The notes: generated by a model from the sequence alone, not told the origin. A stretch of DNA of 64,000 nt from CAVSIS01 sp963814875 (GCA_963814875.1 CAWFFJ010000035.1:62001-126000); one strand, 5' to 3'. Positions 9,593 to 19,213 are shown, numbered from the stretch's first letter. Made by a program: numbers and translations.

Positions 9593-11095
9593 TCAGGACG
9601 GGGGCAGGACACGGAACAGGTTCGGCATGACCTGGACGAGCCGAAAGCCGCCGTCGTGAAGCACCACCTGCTGCTCGAGCGAGCACAGGCAGTAGACCGG
9701 CAGCCCCGGCGGCACCTCGAGGCGCTGCTCGGGCACGCGGTACGGGTGACCGTCGACCGCGTAGGCTCGCACGAAGGCGGCAAGGTCGTTGCCGCTCTCG
9801 CCGGCATAGTGGGGCATGAGGTAGAGCCCGCGTTGCTGCCAGCCCTCGCCGATGAACTCGTACCAGAGGAAACCCGAGACGTTGTAGTTGGGCGTCAGGA
9901 GGGCGGCGCCGGTCGGCTCAAGTGCAGTCAGCATTCCCTCGAGCGAGTCCTGGATCGCGGTGTCGTTGTGACGGCTCGCCTCGGGGAGACCGGCCACCAG
10001 GAGAGCCACCGGGATTAGCGCCGCAAGTCCGATGCCCAGGACGGCGGGTCGTCTTTCCAGCAAGCCGAGGAGCTTTCGCAGCCCGCAGCCGATCCAGATC
10101 GTGAGCACCAGGGTGGAGGGAATGAACAGCACCTGGATGTCGCCGATCCGATAGCCGAGCGCAAACAGGGTGTTGCCGGCAAAGGCGAGGCCGAGCAGGG
10201 TGTTGAACTCGCTCGTTCCTCCCCGGCGGAGAGTCGTCCAACCGAGCGGCACCAGGAGCAGCAGTCCGCCGAGCTGGTGCCACAGGTCGGCGAGATACAG
10301 CGGGATGCGGTTGCCCACCATTTGCCCGAAGGTGAAGGCGAACATCTGGCTGCGGAAGGAGCCGCCGGTGACGAAGGCGGCAAACGACGCCGCATCGTTC
10401 ACCTCGGCAGAGACGAACGGTGTCGACGGATCGGCGCAGCGCCACGGCACGTACAGGTACTGCGCAGCGGCGACCACGACCAGGGCGGTGACCACGAACG
10501 CCAGCCGCGGTCGCGCGAACACTCGCCGGTCGGTCCGCCAGACGAAATACGCGAAGGCCGGCAGCAACGTCACTGCCGTGAGGTGGTTTCCGAACGAGAG
10601 CGCGTACACGGCACAGGCGGCGACCAGAAGGCCGTCCCGCCGCTCGCGGCTCCAGCGCAGCAGGAGAAGCAGGGTCACGGCGACGAACAGGGCGTGGAGC
10701 GAGTAGACCTCGGCCACGACGGACTGTGACCAGAAGGTCGGTGTGAGCCCGAAGGCGGCGGCCGCCGCAGTCGATGCAATGGCCCCGGCGCCGATGTCCT
10801 CCATGAGATGGCGCAGCACAACGCACGCCGCGACGGCGAGCACTGCCGACAGTAGATTGGCCCGCCAGGCAAGGCTTCCAAGCGGCAGCGCCGACAGCCA
10901 GAGGTGGTTGAGCATCACGTAGGTCGGCGATCCCGGGGCGTGGGGGACGCCGAGGACCTTGCCGACGAACTGGAAGATGGCGGTGTCTCCGGAGTACCCG
11001 GTACCGGGCAGCAGAGTCCACAGATACACTGCCCCGAGGGACGTCGCAACGGTCGCGTCCAGTGCCGCGCGCGAGTACCTTCGAACACTCTGCAT
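9593..11095 (-). CDS. DUF2723 polytopic membrane protein
   Basis: This 500-residue protein has about ten hydrophobic helices. The N-terminal blocks G-Y-S-G-D-T-A-I-F-Q-F, H-A-P-G-S-P-T-Y and V-V-A-E-V-Y-S-L-H-A are characteristic of DUF2723, the TMEM260/O-mannosyltransferase-like GT-C group. Members are thought to transfer sugars from lipid carriers, with the early Asp as a likely catalytic residue (family knowledge). The ATG at 11095 is preferred because GGAG lies five bases upstream; an ATG six codons earlier lacks one. It is divergent from wecB, in line with a role in surface glycan or glycoprotein assembly. Confidence 0.85.
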   Translation of the reverse strand: MQSVRRYSRAALDATVATSLGAVYLWTLLPGTGYSGDTAIFQFVGKVLGVPHAPGSPTYVMLNHLWLSALPLGSLAWRANLLSAVLAVAACVVLRHLMEDIGAGAIASTAAAAAFGLTPTFWSQSVVAEVYSLHALFVAVTLLLLLRWSRERRDGLLVAACAVYALSFGNHLTAVTLLPAFAYFVWRTDRRVFARPRLAFVVTALVVVAAAQYLYVPWRCADPSTPFVSAEVNDAASFAAFVTGGSFRSQMFAFTFGQMVGNRIPLYLADLWHQLGGLLLLVPLGWTTLRRGGTSEFNTLLGLAFAGNTLFALGYRIGDIQVLFIPSTLVLTIWIGCGLRKLLGLLERRPAVLGIGLAALIPVALLVAGLPEASRHNDTAIQDSLEGMLTALEPTGAALLTPNYNVSGFLWYEFIGEGWQQRGLYLMPHYAGESGNDLAAFVRAYAVDGHPYRVPEQRLEVPPGLPVYCLCSLEQQVVLHDGGFRLVQVMPNLFRVLPPS

Positions 11096-11269
11096 CGAAG
11101 CTCCGACGCTCATTCTACGGAAGACAACCTCGGGTGGACCGTCCTGGGGGCTGGTGGTAGCATCCGGCGGCCGCTTGGCGGGCTCGAGACCAACGACGGG
11201 ACGACTCGCACGGGCCTGGACAGGAGCGCTGCGGGCCGGCCGGCGCGAGGTCAAGTCACGGGAGATGCA

Positions 11270-12385
11270 ATGCAGACGGTGATGGTGGTGTACGGAACGC
11301 GCCCGGAGGCGATCAAGATGGCACCGGTGGCGACGGCATTGCGTGCCCGTCCCGACCGCTTCCGGACGATCGTCTGCGCGACCGCACAACACCGCGAAAT
11401 GATGGACCAGGTGCAGGAGGTCTTTGGCCTCACGCCTGACATCGACCTCGACCTCATGCGTCCCGCGCAGACGCTCAACGACCTCGCGTCGCGGAGCCTG
11501 GCGGCGATCGACGCGGTCCTGGTCGGCGAGCGTCCCGACTGGGTGCTGGTCCAGGGCGACACGACGACCGCGATGACGGTGGCCCTGGCGGCCTTTCACC
11601 GCGAGGTTCGAGTCGGTCACGTCGAGGCTGGCCTGCGAACCGGCGACCTCAAGCGGCCGTTCCCCGAGGAGGCCAACCGCCGCCTGATCGACGTCTTCGC
11701 TGAGGGTCTGTTCGCGCCTACCGAGCGTTCCCGCAGGCGCCTGCTCGACGAGGGCCACGATTCGGGTCGGGTGTTCCTGACCGGCAACACGGGCATCGAC
11801 GCGCTCCTGTCGGTCGCCGAGCGGATCGGGGGCGTCACGGTGAGCGACGAGGTCCTGGTCACCGTCCACCGCCGGGAGAGCTTTGGCGCGCCGATCCGCG
11901 CGATCTTTGCCGCCATCCGTGAGCTCGCCGAGCGATTCCCAGAGCTGCGTTTCGTCTACCCCGTGCACCGCAACCCGAACGTGCATGGGCCGGCGCACGA
12001 GATTCTAGGGGGGCTGAGCAACGTCGCGCTCGAGGACCCGTTCGACTACCTCGAGCTGGTCCGTCATCTGGCGCGGGCCCGCCTGGTGCTGTCGGACTCG
12101 GGCGGCATCCAGGAGGAGGCCCCGTCGTTCGGCAAGCCGGTGCTCGTGCTGCGCGAGACGACCGAACGGCAGGAAGGTATCGACGCCGGGGTCGCCCGGC
12201 TGGTCGGTGCCGACCGCGAGGGTATCGTCTCGGAGGCTGTTCGCCTGCTGACCGACGACACGGCGTGGCGCGCGATGGCGAATGCGACCAATCCGTACGG
12301 CGACGGCCACGCTGCCGACCGGATCGCGCGTATCCTCGCCGGCGAGCCGTGGCAGCCGTTCGCCCCAGCGCAACGGGGGGCGTGA
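11270..12385 (+). CDS. wecB: UDP-N-acetylglucosamine 2-epimerase (non-hydrolysing)
   Basis: At 371 residues the protein has the normal family length. It shows Y-G-T-R-P-E-A-I-K-M at the N-terminus, Q-G-D-T-T-T-A, H-V-E-A-G-L-R-T, the V-T-V-H-R-R-E-S block (usually VTLHRREN) and S-D-S-G-G-I-Q-E-E-A near the C-terminus. The enzyme interconverts UDP-GlcNAc and UDP-ManNAc for surface polysaccharides. It is the first gene of a two-gene unit: the next start lies seven bases past its stop. GGGAGATGCA precedes the ATG. Confidence 0.95.
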   Translation: MQTVMVVYGTRPEAIKMAPVATALRARPDRFRTIVCATAQHREMMDQVQEVFGLTPDIDLDLMRPAQTLNDLASRSLAAIDAVLVGERPDWVLVQGDTTTAMTVALAAFHREVRVGHVEAGLRTGDLKRPFPEEANRRLIDVFAEGLFAPTERSRRRLLDEGHDSGRVFLTGNTGIDALLSVAERIGGVTVSDEVLVTVHRRESFGAPIRAIFAAIRELAERFPELRFVYPVHRNPNVHGPAHEILGGLSNVALEDPFDYLELVRHLARARLVLSDSGGIQEEAPSFGKPVLVLRETTERQEGIDAGVARLVGADREGIVSEAVRLLTDDTAWRAMANATNPYGDGHAADRIARILAGEPWQPFAPAQRGA

Positions 12386-12392
12386 GGTGGCG

Positions 12393-13379
12393 ATGGCGCG
12401 CCGGGTCCTGATTCTCGGCAACGTCGGCCAGGCGCCGTACTCGAACAACCTGGTTCCGCCGGTGCGCGCCTTCGAACGGGTGGCGGAGGTGCGCCTGGTC
12501 GAGCCATGGCTCGTCCCCGGCTTCGTGTCGACCGGCGGCGCCGCGCCGGCGGAGGTCCCCCCCGCCGTCGTGGCCGAGACCCTGGCCGGGTTCGAGCCCG
12601 ATCTGGTCGTCTGCTTGGCAGGCGGTCTGCACCTCGCGGCTGTGTCAAGGGAGCTCCTGCCGGGCGCCGCAGTGACCGTCGGCATCGCGCTCTCGGATCC
12701 GCTCGGTCTGCGCGCCTCGCTCGCCATCGCCGGCGAGTTCGACCTCTTCTACACCCAGGATCCGGCATCGCTCCCTTTCTATGCGGAGCGCGGGCTTCAG
12801 GTCCGTCATTGCGATCACGCGGTCGACGTGGCGATGTTCGCCCCGGTCGCGGTCGAGCCGGACTGTGACGTGGTCTTCTACGGAAAGCGCACCCCCTACC
12901 GGGAACGGGTACTCGGGCGCCTCGCCGGGAGGGTCTCGGTCCGCGTCCACGGCTACGCCTGGGACGACGGCTGGCAGGTTGCCACGGGCCCCCAGCTCGA
13001 CACGCCCGAGGCCCTGTCGGCCGGCATCTGTCGCGGCCGCCTCGCTCTCGAGCTCGCCGTGATGGACGATGCGCCGCCTCCGTTCGCGGGCACCTGGCGG
13101 ATCACCCCGCGGCCCTTCATCGCGGCCGCGTGTGGCGTGCCTTCTGTGGTGGAGGCGTCACCGCTGCTGGACGAGTGCTTCTCACCCGGCACCGAGATCG
13201 CCACCTTTGCCGCGCCCGACGACGTCGTGCCGGTGGTGCTCGAGTTGCTCGGGGACGAACCGCGGCGGCGTGAGATGGGCCGCGCCGCGCGGAGAAGGGT
13301 GGAGACCTGCCACACCTGGGACCAGCGAGTGGCGGAGATGCTCGCGGATGTCGATCAGATCAGGAGGCGTCGGGAGTGA
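12393..13379 (+). CDS. Glycosyltransferase, CgeB-like GT4 fold
   Basis: The 328-residue protein looks like the glycosyltransferase family that includes CgeB spore-coat proteins. The C-terminal part has the G-T-W-R-I-T-P-R-P-F-I-A-A-A-C-G-V-P-S-V-V block and a terminal helical region, typical of GT-B nucleotide-sugar binding. It probably adds a sugar to a surface glycan. It is coupled to wecB seven bases upstream. Its last 20 bases overlap the convergent ABC ATPase gene. The donor and acceptor cannot be told. GTG at 12387 is an alternative start. Confidence 0.7.
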   Translation: MARRVLILGNVGQAPYSNNLVPPVRAFERVAEVRLVEPWLVPGFVSTGGAAPAEVPPAVVAETLAGFEPDLVVCLAGGLHLAAVSRELLPGAAVTVGIALSDPLGLRASLAIAGEFDLFYTQDPASLPFYAERGLQVRHCDHAVDVAMFAPVAVEPDCDVVFYGKRTPYRERVLGRLAGRVSVRVHGYAWDDGWQVATGPQLDTPEALSAGICRGRLALELAVMDDAPPPFAGTWRITPRPFIAAACGVPSVVEASPLLDECFSPGTEIATFAAPDDVVPVVLELLGDEPRRREMGRAARRRVETCHTWDQRVAEMLADVDQIRRRRE

Positions 13380-14106
13380 CCTCGGCCTTGTAGGCTACGA
13401 CGACCTCCTCGGCGGGCCCGATGGCGCGAACCCTTCCGTGGTCGAGCCACAGCGCGCGGCTGCACAGCTTCTCCACCGACTTGAGGTCATGGGAGACGTA
13501 GAGGATCGTGACGCCGCGTCCGCGGAAATCGTTGATGCGCTTCGCACACTTGGCCCGGAAAGCCTCGTCGCCGACGGAGAGGACCTCGTCGAGCAGGAGG
13601 ATGTCGGCGTCGACGGTGGTCGCCACCGCGAATGCGAGCCGCGCCACCATGCCGGTGGAGTAGGTTCGCAGCGGGGAGTCGATGAAGTCTTCAATGCCGG
13701 AGAAGTCAATGATCTCGTCGTAGCGGGCGAGCATCTCGGTCTTCGAGCGGCCGAGCAGGGCACCGTTGAAGAAGACGTTCTCGCGCCCAGACAGCTCCAT
13801 CTCGAAGCCGGTGCCGAGCTCGATGATCGGCGCCAGCCGCCCGCGCACCACCGCGTGGCCCTCGGTCGGCGGGATGATCCCCGCCGCGACGCGCAGCAGC
13901 GTACTCTTGCCGGCACCGTTGGACCCGATCACACCGAGGGTTTCGCCGACCTCGAGGGAGAAATCGACCCCGGACAGCGCGGCGAGCTCGTTGAATGTCA
14001 TGCGCGAGGTGATCCGGCGGATGACCCACTCCTTGAAGGTCGGAATCCTCCGCTCCGGCATCCGAAACCGGACCGTGACGTCGTGCATCTCGAGGACTGG
14101 TGTCAT
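13360..14106 (-). CDS. Polysaccharide ABC exporter ATPase (Wzt/KpsT/TagH type)
   Basis: The 248-residue ATPase has Walker A G-S-N-G-A-G-K-S-T, the signature region Y-S-T-G-M-V-A-R-L-A-F-A and Walker B D-I-L-L-L-D-E-V-L-S-V-G-D. The last is the long form typical of exporters of O-antigen, capsule or teichoic acid. It ends soon after the ABC domain and lacks the C-terminal sugar-binding domain of large Wzt proteins, so it resembles KpsT or TagH more. It follows the permease gene by seven bases. Its 3' end overlaps the convergent glycosyltransferase gene by 20 bases. Confidence 0.92.
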   Translation of the reverse strand: MTPVLEMHDVTVRFRMPERRIPTFKEWVIRRITSRMTFNELAALSGVDFSLEVGETLGVIGSNGAGKSTLLRVAAGIIPPTEGHAVVRGRLAPIIELGTGFEMELSGRENVFFNGALLGRSKTEMLARYDEIIDFSGIEDFIDSPLRTYSTGMVARLAFAVATTVDADILLLDEVLSVGDEAFRAKCAKRINDFRGRGVTILYVSHDLKSVEKLCSRALWLDHGRVRAIGPAEEVVVAYKAEVTPDAS

Positions 14107-14113
14107 CTCCTGC

Positions 14114-14947
14114 TCACAGATGCAGGTAGAAGCCGCGTGAGAGGCGGCGGAAGACCAGCCAGCCAACGGCGAGCATGACGAGAGAGACCACGGTGCAGAC
14201 GAGGATCGAGTGCAGGTCGGGCATCTCGGCGCGGTAGATCGGCGCTCGGACGAGGTCGAACAGACGGGTGAGCGGGTTCCAGTTGATGATGAAACGGTAC
14301 TTCTCGGGCACGATCTCAATCGGGTAGATCATCGGCGTCAGGTACATCCAACCGGTGGTGGCGACCTGGTACATGGGCGAGACGTCGTTGAAGTAGACCG
14401 CCAGGGCGGACAGCGCGAGCGAGAGACCGAGCGCGAACACTGCGTTGATCAGGAAGCTCACCGGCAGGAAGAGCATCGGCCAGCTCAGCGGCGCGCCGAC
14501 GTAGAGCATGATCAAGACGAGCGGGATGCACGACAGGGCGAGGTTGACCAACCCCGACATTGCGGTTGACAGGGCGAAGATCGTCTTCGGCACCCGTACT
14601 CGGTTCATCAGCGCGCCGTTCCACTCGAGGCTCGCAATCGACTGGGTGGTGGTCTGCACGAAGAAGTTCCAGATCAGGAACTCGGACAGGAAGTATGTCT
14701 CGTAGTGCGCAATCGCGAAGCGGAACAGGACCGAGAACACGATCACGAAGATGATCATCAGCAGCAGCGGATTGAGCATGGTCCACAGGAACCCGAGCAC
14801 GGAGCGTTTGTAGCGCACCGTCAGGTCGCGCTGGACCAGGTTGGACAGTAGGTGCCAGAAGTCGACCAGATCGCGCACCTCGTGCAGAAACGTCACGCGC
14901 TGCTCGGGCGAGTAGACGACGACGGGCGGAATGGCGGTGTGCGACAT
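14114..14947 (-). CDS. Polysaccharide ABC exporter permease (Wzm/KpsM/TagG type)
   Basis: The 277-residue protein has six transmembrane helices and the ABC-2 permease block R-D-L-T-V-R-Y-K-R-S-V-L-G-F-L-W after a cytosolic N-terminus. The P-M-I-Y-P motif near residue 205 is also typical. It forms the membrane channel for lipid-linked polysaccharide with the ATPase encoded just downstream. The ATG at 14947 gives the usual family length. It is divergent from the RibD_C gene. Confidence 0.92.
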   Translation of the reverse strand: MSHTAIPPVVVYSPEQRVTFLHEVRDLVDFWHLLSNLVQRDLTVRYKRSVLGFLWTMLNPLLLMIIFVIVFSVLFRFAIAHYETYFLSEFLIWNFFVQTTTQSIASLEWNGALMNRVRVPKTIFALSTAMSGLVNLALSCIPLVLIMLYVGAPLSWPMLFLPVSFLINAVFALGLSLALSALAVYFNDVSPMYQVATTGWMYLTPMIYPIEIVPEKYRFIINWNPLTRLFDLVRAPIYRAEMPDLHSILVCTVVSLVMLAVGWLVFRRLSRGFYLHL

Positions 14948-15030
14948 GGCGCCGGGGATTCTACCGCACGCGCTGAGTGGGTCGGTGGTAGGCTTGCTCA
15001 AGTCGCTCGTCTTCCGGAGGAAATCTGCGC

Positions 15031-15831
15031 GTGACCCCAGGTGACGTCGTTCGGCGTCTCGTCTCCCTTCTCGGTAGCGATCCCGGACCCGACGAAGGCG
15101 TGGTCCACGTCACGGCAGCCTGGCGCAACGGCTCGTCAGAGCTGGTTGTGCTGAAGATCGGGGGCGCCACCCCCCGGAGCTACTCGGACACTTTCCTCCT
15201 GGCCGCAGGGCGGGCACGAGCCGACGCCGTGCTGACCACTGGCGCGATCCTGCGCGCGGAGCCGCAAACGACTCTCGAGCTTCCCGGGCCACCCGCGACC
15301 GTGCGCGCGCTGGCCGCGTGGCGACGAGACGTCCTCGCCCGCCCCCGTCCGCCCGTCGGGCTGGTCCTGACGTCGAGCCGAGCGCTTGACTTCGGCCACC
15401 CGTTCTTCGACGGCCCCGGCCGCCGGGTCGTGTTCACTGACCAGACGGAGGCGACCCGCCTGCGCCGCACTGCGCCCCGCCATGTGCGGGTCGTCGGCGA
15501 TCCGGCGCCCGGCCCGCGAACCGCCATCTCGTACCTCAGGCAGGTCGAGGGCGCGCGGACCGTGCTGGTCGAGGCCGGTCCCAGTGTTGCCCGCGAACTG
15601 TACCTGCCATCGCCGGCGATTGACGAGCTGGTGCTCTCGATCTGGGAGGGGGACAGCCTCTCCGAGGGATTGGCCGGAGGCGAGCTGCCGTCGATCGACT
15701 GCCTCGCTGCGCTCTTCGCGCGACACTCGCCACCGGTGAGCGTGGACGAGGCGAGCGGTCGCTGGACCTTCCAGCGCTTCACCGGCTGCGCCAGCGTCGG
15801 AGAGGCGGCCACCTCCGGCTCGGTCCGTTGA
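15031..15831 (+). CDS. RibD C-terminal / dihydrofolate reductase-like protein
   Basis: The protein is 266 residues from GTG, with GGAGGAAA nine bases upstream. It matches the RibD_C (pyrimidine reductase) fold: a D-A-V-L-T-T-G-A-I-L-R segment, L-T-S-S-R-A-L-D and the C-terminal V-L-V-E-A-G-P-S-V-A-R-E-L with I-D-E-L-V-L-S. RibD_C proteins are NADPH-dependent reductases in riboflavin synthesis, but this one lacks the deaminase domain and has no rib neighbours. The substrate is therefore uncertain. Confidence 0.75.
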   Translation: MTPGDVVRRLVSLLGSDPGPDEGVVHVTAAWRNGSSELVVLKIGGATPRSYSDTFLLAAGRARADAVLTTGAILRAEPQTTLELPGPPATVRALAAWRRDVLARPRPPVGLVLTSSRALDFGHPFFDGPGRRVVFTDQTEATRLRRTAPRHVRVVGDPAPGPRTAISYLRQVEGARTVLVEAGPSVARELYLPSPAIDELVLSIWEGDSLSEGLAGGELPSIDCLAALFARHSPPVSVDEASGRWTFQRFTGCASVGEAATSGSVR

Positions 15832-15926
15832 CCCGGACCTGAATCGAGGCGAACCAGGTCGACCGGTGAGCGTGGTCAGCGGGAGTCGCCTCGTCGCGTG
15901 GGCAGGCGAGCGGTATGGTGGTGGCG

Positions 15927-16790
15927 ATGAGGACACCCGTCGTCCGATGGCTGGTCTGGACCGCCGCGTCCCTCGCCGTGGCGGGCACAGTGGCAGGGGG
16001 CACGATGCTGCTCGAGCGAAGCTTCATCTACTTTCCGAGCCGCGACCCGATGTCGTATCGCGCAGGGGCGGCCGCCGCCGCCGCAGCCGGAGTCTCCGTC
16101 GAGGACTGCGAAATCACCACCGCGGACGGCGTCCGACTCCACGCCTGGTGGTGCCGTCCCTCGACCCCGTCGCGGGCCGTGGTGCTGATGTTCCACGGCA
16201 ACGCCGGCAACCTGGCCGATCGAGCCGGCATGATGGTCGACTTCGCACGGCTGTCGGCCGAGGTCCTGATGGTCGACTACCGCGGCTACGGTCGCTCCGA
16301 GGGGCGGCCGAGCGAGCGCGGGCTGCGCGCCGACGCAAGTGCGGCGTGGAGCTACCTGACCGAGGCGCGAGAGGTCCCGCCGCAGCGCGTTGTCCTTTAC
16401 GGCGAGAGCCTCGGGGGGGCGGTCGCGGTCGACCTCGCGAGCCGGAGCGAGCCTTCGGGCCTGGTCGTGCAGTCGAGCTTCACGTCGATCCCCGACATCG
16501 CCGGGGTCCACATGCCGTTCATCCCGAGGATCCTGATCCGGACTCAGATGGACTCGGCGGCGGCCATGGTGCGCGTCCGCTGCCCCGTGCTGGTCATCCA
16601 CTCACCCGACGATGAGATCGTGCCGTACGGGATGGGCCGGCGTCTGTTCGAGCTGGCGCCCGGGCCGAAGCGATGGCTCGAAGTTCTGGGAGCCGGCCAC
16701 AACGAGACCTGGTCGATGGGCGGAGGGGGCCTGCTGGCCGCCTTGCAGGAGTTTCTGGTGAGCTGCGTCGGGGACGTTCCGGACAGCTGA
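15927..16790 (+). CDS. Alpha/beta hydrolase, BEM46/ABHD13-like
   Basis: The protein has 287 residues from ATG at 15927; ATG at 15915 is possible. It begins with a membrane-anchor or signal helix. An alpha/beta hydrolase follows: oxyanion region M-F-H-G-N-A-G-N, nucleophile elbow Y-G-E-S-L-G-G-A, an acid near H-S-P-D-D-E-I-V-P and the catalytic His in G-A-G-H-N-E-T. The triad is complete. Family members are membrane-tethered serine hydrolases of unknown substrate. The downstream gene is convergent, only 18 bases away. Confidence 0.85.
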   Translation: MRTPVVRWLVWTAASLAVAGTVAGGTMLLERSFIYFPSRDPMSYRAGAAAAAAAGVSVEDCEITTADGVRLHAWWCRPSTPSRAVVLMFHGNAGNLADRAGMMVDFARLSAEVLMVDYRGYGRSEGRPSERGLRADASAAWSYLTEAREVPPQRVVLYGESLGGAVAVDLASRSEPSGLVVQSSFTSIPDIAGVHMPFIPRILIRTQMDSAAAMVRVRCPVLVIHSPDDEIVPYGMGRRLFELAPGPKRWLEVLGAGHNETWSMGGGGLLAALQEFLVSCVGDVPDS

Positions 16791-16808
16791 CCCCCATCTC
16801 GTGGAAGA

Positions 16809-17726
16809 TCAGAGAAGTCCGGCGAGGGCGAGCGACGCGGCGAGGACCGCGTTGGTGGCCAGGTTCCACGCGACGTTCGCGCCCAGCGCCGGCCACGGCA
16901 CCGCCGCCGACGAGTCGCTCAGCGCCCAGCGAAGCGGCGTGACGAGCAGGAGCGACGGCAGCGTGGCGGCGAGCGCGGCCGGCGGCAGTGCGCCGACGAC
17001 GACCGCGACCACGACCGCGATCGGAGTTGCCAAGCCGGCGACGACGTAGGCCAGGGCGGCCCGTCGACGGCCGAGGAGCACCACGAGGTTTCTGCGGCCC
17101 CCTGCGCGGTCCGCCGCCTCGTCCGGGAACTCGTTGAGCAGCAGAAGGTTGAATGTCATAAAGAACGCTGGCACCGAGGCCGCCAGCCCGGCTGGCCCGA
17201 GAGCGCCGCCCTGCACCAACGCGGTCCCCATCACCGGCAGCGTACCGAGACCGAGTCCAGCCGCTGCCTCTCCCAGCCCTGCCCGCGCCAGAAGGTCGGT
17301 GTACCCGAGCACGAAGACGGCACCAAGGACGAGGAGCGGCAGGATGACGGGCCCGACCCGGAAGACGAACCAGATGCCGCACGCGAGGCCCACCGCAGCG
17401 CAGCCAAGCCCGAAGACCAGCGCAGCGCGCGGCGACAGTCCGCCGGCAGGAAGGGTGCCCGAGCCGCCGGAGAACGGCGTGCGCGCCGTCGCGAGGTCGA
17501 TCCCGGTCCGTAGGTCGCTGACCTCGTTGAGCGTGTTGACCGCCGCATGGAGTGTGAGCAGGCCGACGAACGCGACCAGCGTTCGGCTCCAGGAGAAGGC
17601 TCCGTCGATGAAGCCGGCGGCGGCGCCCGCGGCGACCAGCACGACCGGCAGAACCAGGAAGGGGCCGCGCGCCACACCGAGGTACGCGGCGACGCCGCGC
17701 GGCGTTGAGGAAGAGTTTGCGCTCAC
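16809..17726 (-). CDS. UbiA-family prenyltransferase
   Basis: The 305-residue membrane protein has about eight helices and both Asp-rich metal/diphosphate motifs: N-E-V-S-D-L-R-T-G-I-D and N-E-F-P-D-E-A-A-D. It resembles MenA-type enzymes that attach a polyprenyl chain to dihydroxynaphthoate. A role in menaquinone synthesis fits the mqnD gene and the quinone-dependent Qmo complex in this window, but other UbiA substrates cannot be excluded. The start is GTG at 17726, with only a weak ribosome site. Confidence 0.8.
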   Translation of the reverse strand: MSANSSSTPRGVAAYLGVARGPFLVLPVVLVAAGAAAGFIDGAFSWSRTLVAFVGLLTLHAAVNTLNEVSDLRTGIDLATARTPFSGGSGTLPAGGLSPRAALVFGLGCAAVGLACGIWFVFRVGPVILPLLVLGAVFVLGYTDLLARAGLGEAAAGLGLGTLPVMGTALVQGGALGPAGLAASVPAFFMTFNLLLLNEFPDEAADRAGGRRNLVVLLGRRRAALAYVVAGLATPIAVVVAVVVGALPPAALAATLPSLLLVTPLRWALSDSSAAVPWPALGANVAWNLATNAVLAASLALAGLL

Positions 17727-17759
17727 GCAGGCCCCAACCTTCGAGCGACGGCTGCCATT

Positions 17760-18557
17760 TCAGCTTCCCGTGATCCGTGCAAGCTCGAGAACGCCGTCGG
17801 CGCCGACCAAGCGCCGGGCGGCGACCACGGCGACCAGCATCGCGCCGATAGCGGTCGCGGCGGCGATCATGAACATCACCACAACCTGGTAGGCGACGGC
17901 CTGCATGGGCGGCGAACCCGCCAGAATCTGGCCGGTCATCATCCCGGGCAGCGAGACGATCCCCGCGGCGGCCATCGAGTTGAGGATCGGCACCATGCCG
18001 GTCCGAACGGCGGCGGCAAGGGGCTCTCTGAGCGCCTCGCGACGGGTAGCGCCGAAGGCGAGACGCAGCTCGACCTCGGCGTGCCGGGTCGCGAGGTGGT
18101 CGAGCAGCCGGTCGAGGGAGAGCGAGATGCCGTTCAGCGAGTTGCCGAGGATCATTCCGAGCAGTGGGATCAGGTACTGGGGCGTGTACCAGGGGGTCAC
18201 CCCGATGACGACCTGGGTGACGATGCCGCCTACGGTCAGGCACGACACCGCCATCGCCAACCACGCGTCGAGGTAGATCCCACGGTAACCGCGGGACGAG
18301 CGACCGACCGCCTCCCGCCCGGCGAGCAGGATCATCACCGCGAGCAGGCCGATCACCGGGAGCGGCCGGTCCAGGGCGAAGATCCGCTCGAGGATGAGGC
18401 CAATGAGCCCGAGTTGGACCACCGTGCGTACGGAGGCGATGGCCAGCCGCCGCTCGAGGCCGAGCCTGAGCGCCAGCGAGATCGCCGCGGCGGCCACCAC
18501 CAGTCCCGCAGCCACCACCAGGTCGAACGGACCGAGCGAGATGAACGAGGGGCTCAT
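17760..18557 (-). CDS. fetB: FetB-type ABC permease (UPF0014)
   Basis: The protein has 265 residues and about seven hydrophobic helices. It shows the UPF0014/FetB blocks R-T-V-V-Q-L, L-I-P-L-L-G-M-I-L-G-N-S-L-N-G-I-S-L and V-S-L-P-G-M-M-T-G-Q-I-L-A-G. FetAB of E. coli is an iron exporter linked to oxidative stress resistance. Its ATG overlaps the TGA of fetA in ATGA, so the two are translationally coupled. Confidence 0.9.
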   Translation of the reverse strand: MSPSFISLGPFDLVVAAGLVVAAAAISLALRLGLERRLAIASVRTVVQLGLIGLILERIFALDRPLPVIGLLAVMILLAGREAVGRSSRGYRGIYLDAWLAMAVSCLTVGGIVTQVVIGVTPWYTPQYLIPLLGMILGNSLNGISLSLDRLLDHLATRHAEVELRLAFGATRREALREPLAAAVRTGMVPILNSMAAAGIVSLPGMMTGQILAGSPPMQAVAYQVVVMFMIAAATAIGAMLVAVVAARRLVGADGVLELARITGS

Positions 18558-19213
18558 GCGCGCTTCAGGCCCGCGCGTCCAAGCCGGAGGCGGACGTCGG
18601 CACGGCCGGCCAGACCTGGTTCGTGCAGGACGACGAGGACTGTATGACCGGGTCTGCGACTGTGCTCGAGCAGAAGGTCGACACAGAGCTCGGCCCGCTT
18701 CGGGTCGAGACCCGAGAGGGGCTCGTCGGCAAGCAGCACCGGTGGATCCCAGAGCAGCCCCCGAATGAGGGCGAGTCGGTGGCGCTCGCCACCCGAGAGC
18801 GTGCCGATGGTGCGCTCGAGCGGGACCTCGTCGAGCACCGAGGCCAGCAGCTCCCGGGCGCGCTCCTGCGGCCAGTCGCGGCCACCCGCGGATCGCAGCG
18901 CAAACGGGAATCGCAGGTTGTCCTCGACGGTGCCGGGCAGCATCGGTGCGTCCTGCGCAAGCAGTGAGACGCGGGAGCGCCAGGCGGCCAGTCCCGTAGG
19001 CGGGCTGGGCTGTCCAGCCAAGAGCCGCTCGGCTCCGGGGGTGCGTACCATGCCCGCAATTTGGCGCAGGAGAGTCGACTTGCCGGCTCCGGACGGAGCT
19101 TCGAGCAGACTCAGCTGGCCCTCGTCGAGACACACGCGGACGTCGGTGTAGAGCAGCTCGCCGCCGTCGCGACGGGCCTCGAAAGGCCCGGCCTCGAGCA
19201 GGACCGCGGTCAA
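18554..19213 (-). CDS. fetA: FetA-type ABC ATPase
   Basis: The 219-residue ATPase has Walker A A-P-S-G-A-G-K-S-T, the signature L-S-G-G-E-R-H-R-L and Walker B P-V-L-L-A-D-E-P-L-S-G-L-D. It drives the FetB permease, probably in iron export. The start is taken as TTG at 19213, whose bases overlap the stop of the upstream helicase gene in TTGA; no ATG or GTG fits better. Both ends therefore show 4-base overlaps, so recD2, fetA and fetB form one chain. Confidence 0.9.
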   Translation of the reverse strand: MTAVLLEAGPFEARRDGGELLYTDVRVCLDEGQLSLLEAPSGAGKSTLLRQIAGMVRTPGAERLLAGQPSPPTGLAAWRSRVSLLAQDAPMLPGTVEDNLRFPFALRSAGGRDWPQERARELLASVLDEVPLERTIGTLSGGERHRLALIRGLLWDPPVLLADEPLSGLDPKRAELCVDLLLEHSRRPGHTVLVVLHEPGLAGRADVRLRLGRAGLKRA